This document shows positions 54,460 through 64,000 of a DNA stretch of 64,000 nt, piece after piece (position 1 is the first letter of the stretch; the number at the start of each line of letters is the position of its first letter). The position numbers and the translations under genes were made by a program. The stretch comes from Marsupella aquatica (taxonomy: Eukaryota; Marchantiophyta): assembly GCA_973895155.1 (NCBI GenBank), contig OZ316898.1, forward strand, positions 13,888,001 through 13,952,000. The letters are read 5' to 3'. The notes beneath the pieces are model-generated. The model worked only from the letters and a program-made list of their open reading frames with translations. It was not told the origin of the DNA and ran no database searches.

Positions 54460-56018
54460 TTGATGAATTAAAAAAACGTTTGCTAGAGGCTCCCGTACTC
54501 ATTACGCCTAATTGGAATAAGGAGTTCCATGTTTACGTAGACGTATCAGGATTTTGCATCGGTGCCATGTTGAGTCAGTTGGATGATGATGGAAGGGACC
54601 ATCCCATCTACTTTGCTAGTAGGCAGTTGGCCCCGACAGAGAAGAACTACTCACCCACCGATAGGGAGGCTCTTGGTATCATTTACCCTTATAAGAAGTA
54701 TCGTCATTATTTGTTGGGTTACAAGGTTGTGTTCCACACGGATCACAACAGCTTGAAATATATGGTCAACAAACCCGATCTGTCCGGGAGAATTGCACGT
54801 TGGGTCCGCTTATTACAGGAGTTCAACTATGAGGTGAGGGTGAGATCCAGGAAGAGTCACAGCAATGCTGACTTCTTCTCCCGTATTGAGGGAGCATCTG
54901 ACTCTCAAGAGATTGATGATCATTTTCCCAATGAAGAAGTCTTCAGGGTGACTACGGAGGCCACTACTTGGTATGGAGAAATTCTTGAATTTCTCCGTAC
55001 AGCCAGGGTTCCATTACGGTTGGGTCCGGAATGTGCAACAGTGTTTTTACGTAAGACGGGGCCCTACTTGCTTGTGACGGGAGTACTTCACAAATACAAG
55101 ATGGATGGACGCCTTTGCCGTTGTTTGGAGGAAGCCGAGATACATATGGTCATGGCGGCACTTCATGAGGAGGAAGCTGGGGGTCACTTTGCTCGAGAGA
55201 CAACTGCCAGAAAGATACTAGATGCGGGATATTGGTGGCCAACTCTTTTCTGGGACATGCACCGGTACATCCAGAGATGTGACCCCTGCCAACGCCAAGG
55301 GAAACCTGGCCCCTCCTCACGACATCCATTGGTGCCAATCCTCCCCCTTGCCCCATTTGAGAAGTGGGGAGTGGACTTCATTGGTCCGTTCACTCCCATC
55401 ACACGGAGGGGAAGGAAGCGGTATATCATCCTAGCTATGGACTACGCTACCAAGTGGGTGGAGGCCCAAGCAACTGCAAAAGATGATGCCAACACCACGA
55501 CACGTTTTTTGTATGAGCAGATCTTTACACGGTTTGGCCCACCCTTGGAGTTGGTAAGTGACAGGGGTACTCATTTTCTCAATCATACAATCGAGCGTCT
55601 AACGGAGAACTACTTGGTCTCCCATAGGAAGACCACCCCGTACCATCCACGAGCCAACGGGCTCACTGAGAGAGCAAACGGGATCATGGGCAAGATTCTC
55701 AACAAGACGGTGTCGGCTCACAAGACAGATTGGGATTTGAACTTGCTGGCTGCCACTTATGCCTACAACCTAGCTCACAAGACCACCACTGGCCACAGTC
55801 CCTACTTCCTTGTGTTTGGCCAACATTCTCTTGTGCCGGTGGAATTTGAGGTGCCCACCATTCGAATCTTGACACAGGAAAGAGAAGGGGAAGAAAGTAG
55901 TGTAGCTACGCGGATCCAACACTTGGAGCAACTTACGGAGGTACGAGAGGAGGCTTTGACGCGCACAGAGCAACAACAAGGCAAACAAAAGTTCCCGGCT
56001 CCGCCATGTGTCCATTGA
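54460..56018 (+). pseudogene. pol: RNase H and integrase
   Basis: RNase H: VYVDVSGFCIGAMLSQ (D), TDREALGI (E) and VFHTDHNSLKYM (D). Integrase: zinc HHCC in HEEEAGGHFARETTARKILD..GYWW..CDPCQRQGKPG; catalytic core GVDFIGPF (D), VSDRGTHF (D) and NGLTERANG (E), all three acids kept. The frame is open from 54480 to 56018 without a stop. Integrase joins the cDNA to the genome. This is the best preserved part of the retrotransposon. Confidence 0.92.
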
Positions 56019-56254
56019 GGAGGGAGATTTGGTGCTCCTCTACGACAGTTGTTTCATGCACTTTCCGGGGAAGCTACATACACGTTGGATGGGACCCTAC
56101 CTGGTAGACACAGTCTACTCCAATGGGTCGGTGCAGCTCAAGACATTGGAGGGGCAACTACTCAACACACATCAATCAAGAACACCTAAAGAAGTACTAC
56201 ACGGAGGAGGAGTATGGTGCTCGCGGGGGCGCTTCGCAATTAAGGGAGGAGCTA
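56008..56254 (+). pseudogene. Integrase C-terminal GPY/F module and polypurine tract
   Basis: Shifted one base from the integrase frame. HTRWMGPYLVDTVYSNGSVQ is the GPY/F motif. No chromodomain follows. AAGGGAGGAG at 56242-56251, directly before the 3' LTR, is the polypurine tract that primes plus-strand synthesis. Confidence 0.75.
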
Positions 56255-59200
56255 TGTGACGGGGTCCCCGTCACTCGAAATCACGAATAATGGGTTGCAG
56301 AGGGGTGTGCCTTGTTAATAGCCACTGTAAATAAGCCGTTTTTAATTTTTTTTAGTTAATTCCGCCATTATAGGTTGATGATGCCCCGGGTGACTTTATA
56401 TTCTTTCTCTCATAACAGTTCTAAGATTTGCGGCGACCTAAGCAGGAAAATATTTTGGGACCTTAAAAAGTGCTAGGGCCAACCCCATAGGACTTACCGT
56501 TTTGCTTGAGCTATCGTTGCGACCCCCTTGTAAAAAGAGGAATAAAAGGGAGCTTTGGGGGGGATTAAAATTCCCCATTAAGGGGCACCATGAGTACTAG
56601 TGAGGAGGCCGGGGATAAAGGAGGCTGCAGGGGGGAATTAAATGCCCTTATGGTGGCCTGGCATGGGGCAAGTCGAGCGTGTCCCACGAGTGACCAGGTG
56701 GCACCCGGAAAACCTAGCCCCTTGCATAGGGAGGCGCGCCGTGTGAGCCAGAGCCAGGGGGTACCGCGAGCCGGGAGGAGCCCGCGAGTGGGCAAGCCTA
56801 GGTGGTGCTACCGAGGCGCAGCGCAGCCGGTGCCAGGAGGAAAGGGTCGCAGAAGGGGGAAAGCTCCCGTGAGCCGGGCCCAAAGGAGGGGTGAGTCACG
56901 TGGGGGGGTATTAAACCCTCCCGCAAGGAGGGAGCAGGACCGGGCGTCACCTGCATAGGGCCGTGTGCATCTGGGGTCCGCAAGTTGGAGGAGGAGGAGG
57001 TACACATTAAACCCTCCCGTGGGGGGGGGGCGAAGCAATAAGGGGAGAAGGAGGAGGGCGCGGCCGTAGGGGGCTGCCGGTACGTGGGGCGCCCTGCATA
57101 GGGCTGAGTGAAGTGAGGGGGGAAAATTAAATTCCCCCAGCCTTGGAGTACGGGGCGCATGCAGCAAGATGAGGAGGGTCGCGTGTCGGCATGCGCGAGC
57201 CCTTCATAGGGCTGCGAGCCGGGGCGCATGGCGAAAGCTAGGGAGCCGGGAGAATAAAATACATGGGAGGGGTTCCCTTCCCTTTCCCTTGTATTAGCCA
57301 TTTTCCTTTCTTTTCTCCTTCCCTACTTTCTACGCGACTCCTCCCTTTGCCGAAAGCACTTTGCTTACATTTCCAAAAGCTCTATCTCTTGCGAGCTCTC
57401 TCATGGTGGATTGGGAGAGCTTGGGGGCTCACATTTTTTTGGGCATTAGAGGCGACGGCATTGAGTGGCTTCTAAGGGAATTGAGGGTAATTGATTGATC
57501 GGGATACGGGGGCCGTTTCGGGCCAGGGATTGACATTGCTACGGGTGACGGGATTTGGTGATTGAGGATTTGATTTTTGGATGCATGGATGCTGGATCAA
57601 CCGGAGTTTAGTGCGGCATGCGTTTGGAGATACAAGGCTGCTTACCGTGACTACGTTGAGACATTGATTGCAAGAGAGAGAGAAGAGAGAAAAGCCACGA
57701 TGAGAACTGGGCTGGCGGCAAGTTCCACACCGATGAGTAGGAAGGTTTTCCGTCGAATTTATCCCAAAACCTCCGCCACTTAGGTGATGGAGGATTGTAG
57801 GAATGTTTTTCAAGCCACCGGGCTCACGGAGTTCATGAAGGTGGAGATTACAATCCCTGCGGGGAAGAGTTGGAACATTGAGACCGGGATGGAGTTACGT
57901 ACTGAAGGAATCTACTTTGAATGTCTCCAGCGGGTAGTGCCCCATGTGGAGTTAGCTAAGCTCCTGTTTTTGGAGAACCAACAATTCTCATTCACACCCC
58001 GGAACATAAGGGGAGAGCTCACATTGACAATGGTGGCCGGTTGGGTGATTAATCCCACCTCCACTACTTCCATTCCTCTTTCCACCGCCAAGGATGCTGA
58101 GCACAAGGGATTTCTGGCCAAGGTTCATCAACGGGTCCTTGGTAACGTGCAATCCGGGGTGGTGAATGGAGAGCATTTTGTGGTAGCTATGGACATCAAG
58201 AACTATCCAGCCCATGTGTACGGATGGTGGTACTTTGGGTTGAAGAAGCTATTGGACGCCAATCCTGGGAGTGTGAAACCAGGTGGGGCTGTACACTTGA
58301 TGGGGTCATTTTTGCTGGCCAGAGCAGAAGGGTGGATTGTTTCCCCGGGACAGGAAGACTCTGGATCATCCCTTACCACGGAAATCAGGAGTATTGCCAC
58401 TACCATCGTGGGGAAACTAACGGAGGGATCATTGTCGGTGGTTGGGGATGATAATAGAGAGGAAGAAAACCAGGATGAGGACTCCACATTGGAGTGGCTT
58501 GAATCACTTGTGGGAGATCCGAAGGAGCCCCTAGTCTACGACATTCCTGGTGTCTACCTGGCAGAGTTACGGGAATTCCGGGAGGGAGTCCATGAGGGAC
58601 TCAAGCTAGTCCACGCATTGAGAGATTCTCTCAAGCAGGCCATCGCCAGAGTAGAGACTTTGGAGCAGAGTGCCTTGTCTATGAAGGAGGTGATCAAGGC
58701 CAAGGAGGAGGCCATTCATGAGAAGGTTAAACTTCTCCAAGCAACTCACATAGAGATCTCCAACTTGAAAGGAGCCTTGTCCACCAAGGCCAAGGAAGCG
58801 GAAGAGGTTGGAGTATTGAAACAGGCATTGGCCAAAGAGAAGCAGAATTCTGGAGAAGTGGTGGAGTTAAGAGCTCAGGTGGGAGCACTACGGGGTCAAA
58901 TGGTGATCTTTGAGACAAGGGCTAAGAGGAGTGAGGCCTTGAGTCTGGGGAAACGGAAGAGCCCCTGCACACCTAGCTCCACACTTTCCCCAGATTTGAT
59001 CTCCAGGGCCATTGAGATGGTGGTGAAGGAAGTCAGTGGGAAGTATGGACCCCTCTTGGATGCAGCCAAGAAGAGTCAAGAGAAGAGCAAGAGCTTATAG
59101 AAGAAGCTCAGGGAGGTACATAAATCATTACGAGAGGCTCAGGTCAACATGGGGACCCCGGGGATGCCACCTCGATCTGTCACCCCTGGAAGTCCCATGG

Positions 59201-60564
59201 CCACCGGGCAGGTTTTACCGTTGGAGTTGCGATCCGGTGAAGAGGCGGCCTTATGGAAGGACACCATTGGTGAGGGGTACATCAAGGCGTGGCAAGCCTT
59301 GGCCAATTTGAGGAAGCAGGGGAGCACTAGCACAAGGAGTACCCTGGTGAAGAAGAAGAGGAGTGAAGTGGCACTCACATACTCTAGTGGAGAGTGATGA
59401 GGAGGCCCACTCACGGGGCTCAAGCCAGGGTACCGTGAGTGAAGAGGAGGAGGATTAGAGTGGTCGTACGGACGTGGTTGTAAGGCCCCTTGAATTTCCA
59501 ACTTTTTTGTGAGGGGTCACTCACGGGCTTGTTGGAAAGAGCTCGCGGAGCTGAGTCCAACAAGAGGCAGCGCTCCTCAAACGGAGCTAGAATGAGCAAG
59601 TTAGGGTCCGACGAAGTTGGGATTACGGGATACTGAAACAACCATCACTTGGTCGTCCGATGTCCGTTTCAAGAGCGGTTGAGTGATTCATGATCAGGAG
59701 GAGGAGGGCTATCCAAGGGTGAACTCAGAAGTTCAAGTGGAAGGGCACCTAGTTTCGGCCATTGTGGGGTTCCTTACAATTTCACGGTTCACGGAGTAAC
59801 GTTGGGGCGCCGTCAAAGGCACCGTCGGCCCCATTGTTAGTTTAGGGTTTAGGGTTTTAGAAGCATGTGTGTGCCGCATGCTTTTAGTTTAGGGGTTCCT
59901 TAGTGAAGGGTTTAGCGGCGCCGCTAGGGTAGCCGCCATCCTTGTGACCCCGTGAGGGGTGCTTTGGTGTGTTGTTTTGAGTATTTAGGGGAAGAGCTCC
60001 GTAGTAGTGAGGGGGGAACTCAGTCTAGTGGTTGCTTAGGGAAGTTAGCTCAGAGCCAGAAGGGGGCATCAAGCCAGAGTAGTGAGGTAGAGGTGTAGCA
60101 CTTGCCCTAGTGAGGCAGTAGTTGGGCAGACGGCAAGAGGCCGGGTTGTCCTTGCAATGTGTTACGACGTCTTGCCAAAAGATATGGATTTGGTTTGATT
60201 CCTCAAGTTTTGGTGTGGCGTTATTTTTTCTGGTTCACGATTGTGTTCTTTCCCCAAGAAGTGTCTAAAGAATACTTGCACGGATTGGTCGACCATGTGA
60301 GTAGGGGGGTGGTGACAGCACTCCACTAGCGACCAGTAGGAGTGTGTGTGTGTGGCGTAGTCCATGGGACTTGATCAAAAGCAGCGGGACTAGTCGGTAG
60401 ACTTGATCAAAAACTACATTTCTGGGAGCGGAAATAAACATACTCATCCTACATGCAATACAATCCTAATAGCGTCCCTCCATGTTCCTGTCATACGATA
60501 ACAAACGATTTTAGTAGGAATAAATACATATTTGTCGTGTAAATCATTTGATAAGCAGGTGACA
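56255..60564 (+). repeat. 3' LTR of the Ty3 element (long form, 4.3 kb)
   Basis: Starts TGTGACGGGG and ends GGTGACA. It contains 57001-59707, absent from the 5' LTR, and an ORF within it. The AGGAGGAGGAGG direct repeats at 56989-57000 and 59696-59707 border that segment. Confidence 0.88.
57577..59397 (+). pseudogene. Open frame inside the LTR, coiled-coil protein
   Basis: One frame of 607 codons broken only by TAG at 57781-57783 and TAG at 59098-59100, both consistent with former CAG. N-terminal part FSAACVWRYKAAYRDYVETL; a middle domain with FFECLQ-like LRTEGIYFECLQRVVPHVEL, GELTLTMVAGWVINP and YGWWYFGLKKLLDANPGS; then coiled coil (about 58550-58930) and a C-terminal Ser/Pro/Lys tail. I recognise no enzyme. 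Its layout (globular domain, coiled coil, low complexity) parallels the ORFs of insertions A and B but I see no clear sequence match. Retroviral precedent for LTR-borne genes exists (MMTV sag). Its role is unknown. Confidence 0.6.
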
Positions 60565-60569
60565 GGTCG
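60565..60569. repeat. Target duplication of the Ty3 element, right
   Basis: GGTCG, identical to 36432-36436. Confidence 0.85.
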
Positions 60570-61200
60570 TTTAGCATATCCTGGGAAGAACTCCTCCGAG
60601 TAACATCCTTTAAATTCCAGAATACAAAAGTGTCCAATGCTTCCTGAACGGTATTGGCTCCATTGTGAGGAAAGGGTAACCTCTTCCTTCCTTGAAAAAC
60701 TTCACATATTTTCACACTAATCCTAGAAGTGCCAAGTCTTTCATTGTGACAGGTCTCATCGGGATTTGTCTTGAACACAAATCCACGAGCCACAATCTGA
60801 TTGCCGATCTAGAGCTGGACTTCATCGCCAGATATAATCGAGTCTTCAAAACTTCCCAACGAAGATTTGTCTGGTACAAAACCGGGAACCGTATCCTTTG
60901 TAGAACAAGAGGCATCCATTTGTGTTGTCGTTGGAGTTGACTATGACTTCAAATATGCAAAAGAGGCATCCCAAATAATGCAGGAGTCGACAGCATCAAA
61001 CAGGGTCCTGATCAGCGGCAAAGGGTAAGGAATTTCCCGTGATCCCTCATAGTACTTCTCAATGAGAACTCGTATACGATTACGTCCCAAATCAACATTA
61101 CGCACTGAGTCACCCGGGTCAACCTTGAGGACGGTCCCACAAGCAACTTCCACTCCGTCGATTACGAGGCAAACCTTGTCCCCTCGAAAGAAAATCCCCA
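60565..61200 (-). pseudogene. N-terminal part of transposase of giant transposon 2: two Tnp1-like repeats
   Basis: The region left of the Ty3 insertion on the protein. Frame 61199-60941 starts MGIFFRGDKVCLVIDGVEVA and has GTVLKVDPGDSV and LGRNRIRVLIEKY. A second copy follows with GDEVQL, TAG at about 60844-60846, IGNQIVARGFVFKTNPDETC, LGTSRISVKICEVF. The pattern VxL..VAxGxVxxxDP..LGxxxVxV..P..L..A..xxxW is that of En/Spm Tnp1-type domains (Transposase_23 / DUF8039). Removing the Ty3 element joins SSQDMLND to STQDVFSNYN in frame, so this belongs to the gene at 33508-36436. A splice or shift near 60940 is required between the repeats. Confidence 0.6.
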
Positions 61201-61219
61201 TTTTGAAAACGTGGTCCAA

Positions 61220-61690
61220 ACTGTTGGATGTAGTTACCTTGAGATGATCTCGAGGTAAAGTGACTACAAAAACTAACCAAAAAACCCAAGTGTAGAAGTT
61301 TATCCCACAAAATTGTGTGATAGAGAAAATAAGAAACTCTTCTACCTCGAGACGATCTCGAGGTAGAAGAGGGACCAAAAACTCCAATATGTAAAAATTC
61401 AGAAGTATTTAGCTCAAGACGATCTCGAGGTAAAATATGAAATCTCACTGAATAGCGAATTCAGATTCTATACCTCCGACTCTCTACAAACTCAATTATA
61501 AGAAGGAAAACCGAATGCACCATTATAAAGAAGGCAAAAGTGAATAAGTTTGAGGATCAAACTTATGACTCGAGATGATCTCGAGCCAAAAAGGACATTG
61601 TATTTGACAAAGAAACTATTATGAATAATAAGCCACCCAAAATAAGAACATATAAATGGCTCTAGATGATCTAGATGAATGATTTGGTGC
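61220..61690. repeat. CTCGAGATCRTCTCGAG palindrome cluster, upstream of the transposase gene
   Basis: Copies at about 61239, 61346, 61415 and 61570, mostly CTCGAGACGATCTCGAG or variants, lie beyond the first codon of the minus gene at 61199, so in its leader or promoter. Confidence 0.8.
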
Positions 61691-61919
61691 AATTAAGAAA
61701 GTAGGCTCCCAGTTTACTTCCAGACACTAAGAAATAGCTTCTAAAATGCCATCAAATAGAGGGAAAAGGCTTCCAAATGGATTTTGACCGACACTAGTAT
61801 AAGCTGAAAAGGTTTGGTTTTCTAAAAGATAGGAGCTCAATTATTTTAGACCTCCTTCAGGGCTTAAAATGATAATTTCTCGAAATATCCTAAACACAAA
61901 CGTAGAGTCCACAACCCTT

Positions 61920-62050
61920 GAAAAGAACAACAGAAAGAGATCAGAGCAGAAATCTAGAGCCAAAGAGAGGGAGAGGGAGAGGGAGAGAGAGCAGAGAGAG
62001 GTAGAGGGAGAAACGAGCGAGCAATGAAACGAAATGAGAAGAATGACCCG
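61920..62050. repeat. GA-rich low-complexity tract
   Basis: GAGAGGGAGAGGGAGAGAG-type purine run at about 61964-62010. No coding support. Confidence 0.8.
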
Positions 62051-62588
62051 CTGGAGACCAAAGAGAAGCAATATATAAAACCCTGACAGACAAAAAGGCC
62101 AATAAGAAGGCTTGGTTGAACTTGTGTCACAGCTAAACTTGCAGCAGGGCTGAAGTATGGATAACAATAATGACAACACGTGTGACCGTAATAATGATTG
62201 TACGCACCCAGCAGGTTGCGTGGCAGCCTGCCTGAGCCTGCACGAGCCCTGGCATGCTTGGCATGGCCAAGGCCGACCCCCGAGGGGCTTATAGTGGCTT
62301 CAGGGGTTTGGAATTCCCCATTTTCACATTTGCCTCCTCGCCTCTTCGCCTCCTCGCGTCCCTTGCCTCCTTGCCTCTAGATTGTTTCGCGCTCTTGCCT
62401 CAGGATCCTTGTATTAGCCTCGAGATTGTAGAGGGTCGAGATTAGGTTTTTTCCTCAAGATTTTATAGGGTCAAGATTTTGTGTTTAGGCTCGAGCTTCG
62501 ATAGGGTTGAAATTTTTAGTGTAGGCTCAAGATTTGTTTTTAAGTTCTCAGCCCGTAGTACGTTCCTCTCTTCAGCTCTTCACCAGCC

Positions 62589-63999
62589 ATGTTGACTGTT
62601 GTAGATTTCTCCAAGGAGGACTTCGCTGAGTACAACCTTGCAACCGTTGGCGAAGAGCTTCAGACCCATCTAGACTCAGCGCATCAGATCCATCGCACCA
62701 TTAAACGTAATTCATCATCTTTGTTCTGTTCAGGTTTAACTCGAGATCGTCTCAAGCTTCAATTGGTCCACTTGTTTCTGGATTCCTTGGATGCAGTGGA
62801 GGCTCAAGATCATCTCGAGCCTATTGATGTTTTCTGCAATACTTTGCTTCAAAAGTTGTGATCTATCAATTGATTTTGCATTTGATGTAAGTGGCATGAG
62901 GCTCGAGATCGTCTCGAGCCAATATGCAATTCCTGCATGTGACCTAGTGAGATTTCTTCAAGTTGGAAACCCTTATCCTTCAAAAGTGAAACATCATATC
63001 CAAAATATCTAAAATTTCCTTCCTCCAGGGACTTATGTACCCTCCAACTCGTTCTGATCATTGACATCCGAACGGGTTTGTGGGTATCAGAAGTCAATGG
63101 AGAAAGTGGATTTTAATCATTGATTAAATATGATGTTCATTGTTGAATAAGATATTCGGATCACTCGTTTGACATGTTAGGCTCGAGATCGTCTCGAGCC
63201 AAATATATCCCTCACCATCTTCCATTATGGTCATTCGTATCCCTTGGCCAATTTCTTCCAGTTGGAAGGACTCCATGTCGTCTACTTCAATTACTAATAT
63301 CCTTTTCATTGTGATCCAAGCTTGCCTTTTGGACCACTTTCTTAGTCCTCCAACTCGTTTGTGAAGATGACAAACCACTGAGTTAGAGGGTTTTGAATGT
63401 GGTCGAATAGGTGACATTGGATCATTCTTGAAAATGTTGTTCGTTAAATTTGACTGGTTCATGATATGCAATGGAATAAAACCTCAACTGATATATATGA
63501 GGATCGAGATCATCTCGAGCCCTTGTCTTTTACTTTTAAACAGATGGTGGCTCGAGATCATCTCGAGCCTATTGTGTTTCCTAACTATTGTGTTATCTTT
63601 TTAGATTTTTTGGGTTTGAAATCTCTTTTTAAATTCCACGAATGAAATGGCATTGGAACATGTAAGACTATTAAACTTAAAAGGAAGACCGAGATCATCT
63701 CGAGCCACCTATTTGTTTCTTGGTTTTGTAGTACATGTTTATGACAATTGCTACATTTTGGCTGTACCAGGTGCGAAATTGGGATCGCCTAATTTGGTAG
63801 TCAAAGATGAACATGCAATTGAGGTTTCCTGCCCTGGACATGGTTTATTTGGATTCTGTTGGGCCATTGAGCTTGCTGAAACTAAAGACATGGAAGGAAC
63901 TATTATTTGTGTGAAGACGAGGTCTCCATCAATTGATCCTCTAGTGTGCAGCCTTCTAGGGCCTGTTGTTTCTATTGTGACGAGTAACGGTAAGGACAT
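62589..63999 (+). CDS. Partial gene of unknown function on giant transposon 2, extends beyond the window
   Basis: ATG at 62589. Exon 1 (62589 to about 62706, donor GTAATT) encodes MLTVVDFSKEDFAEYNLATV and about 20 more residues. The next supported exon begins near 63769 (acceptor CTGTACCAG) and reads SPNLVVKDEHAIEVSCPGHG then LFGFCWAIELAETKDMEGTI to the window edge. The inferred intron holds the CTCGAG palindromes. I do not recognise the protein. It is divergent from the transposase, like a cargo gene would be. Confidence 0.4.
62740..63720. repeat. CTCGAGATCRTCTCGAG palindrome array inside an intron
   Basis: About seven copies (near 62742, 62805, 62902, 63181, 63503, 63551 and 63690), most as GGCTCGAGATCRTCTCGAGCC, in the intron inferred at 62707-63768. 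Confidence 0.85.
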
Positions 64000-64000
64000 G

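Larger units (their letters stand above)
36437..60564 (+). mobile_element. Ty3-type LTR retrotransposon, nested with two later insertions
   Basis: The element begins TGTGACGGGG and ends GGTGACA, flanked by GGTCG at 36432-36436 and 60565-60569. LTRs 36437-38081 and 56255-60564 are nearly identical outside one large deletion. The order gag, protease, reverse transcriptase, RNase H, integrase is that of Ty3. The primer site matches tRNA-Asp and no chromodomain is visible, which suggests the Tat/Athila side of plant Ty3. Removing 38942-48629 and 52296-54188 restores gag and pol frames. Several one-base shifts and TAG stops make it inactive. Its own length without insertions is about 12.5 kb. Confidence 0.9.
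33508..63999 (-). mobile_element. Giant DNA transposon 2, related to transposon 1 (incomplete in window)
   Basis: Its minus transposase gene (33508-36436 and 60565-61200) is homologous to that of transposon 1. A divergent + gene starts at 62589 and runs off the right edge. A GGCTCGAGATC(R)TCTCGAGCC palindrome family spans about 61220-63720. Its left end was not identified: no such palindrome lies left of 33500. The Ty3 retrotransposon 36437-60564 is inserted in it. Neither terminal repeat can be given. Confidence 0.6.

Noticed and set aside
57001-59707. A separate transposon inserted in the 3' LTR
   Set aside because: No terminal repeats or target duplication other than the 12-bp AGGAGGAGGAGG, which fits deletion from the 5' LTR better. 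Not fully excluded.
61841-62179. Minus frame with a Ser/Leu run
   Set aside because: Produced by the GA-rich tract; no domain and no support.

Overview
The window is transposon-dense nuclear DNA from a streptophyte, most probably a land plant with a large genome. The evidence is GT-AG introns, plant-type CACTA and Ty3 elements, a pectinesterase gene remnant, and insertions nested up to three deep. I see no rRNA, tRNA or intact housekeeping gene. The species cannot be named from the sequence. All protein assignments come from reading motifs; no search was run.

Region 1 (82-21378) is a giant DNA transposon. Its terminal inverted repeats begin ACAC(A/G)GTGACGGACC and it is flanked by a 6-bp duplication, TAGAGA. 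The left arm encodes, on +, a transposase with the conserved blocks D..D..GHTHDQ(I)D that I associate with DUF7869-type transposon proteins. The rest reads on minus. One long split gene appears to carry, in order, an N-terminal region, a ParB-like domain, a permuted amino-DNA-methyltransferase and a Ulp1/C48 cysteine protease. A second minus gene is Cys-rich and F-box-like. Two further elements (about 8943-13755 and 13990-17756) have inserted into the methyltransferase gene. Imperfect palindromes around GGGATACG(C)CGTATCCC lie in the subterminal DNA and in the introns or leaders of these genes.

Region 2 (21385-33500) holds a small CACTA relative (about 22120-25746) with its own TCCGAT/ATCGGA motif, a Copia-like LTR (26363-26705), LTR-like remnants, minisatellites, a pectinesterase remnant (29575-30074) and AT-rich DNA.

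Region 3 (about 33500 to beyond 63999) is a second giant element with a related transposase on minus and a GGCTCGAGATC(R)TCTCGAGCC palindrome family. A Ty3 retrotransposon (36437-60564, TSD GGTCG) splits that gene. The retrotransposon is itself split in gag by a CACTA element (38942-48629, TSD GTT) and in reverse transcriptase by a 1.9-kb TG..CA element (52296-54188, TSD GCTAC). The CACTA element carries TNP2, a TnpA-like gene and a SET-domain gene. The retrotransposon's 3' LTR contains a long open frame that has been deleted from the 5' LTR.

Nearly every premature stop is TAG or TGA where CAG or CGA would continue the protein, the signature expected from deamination of methylated C. These elements therefore look silenced and decaying. 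The most unusual content is the ParB / DNA-methyltransferase / Ulp1 cargo of the first giant transposon together with its intronic palindrome arrays.
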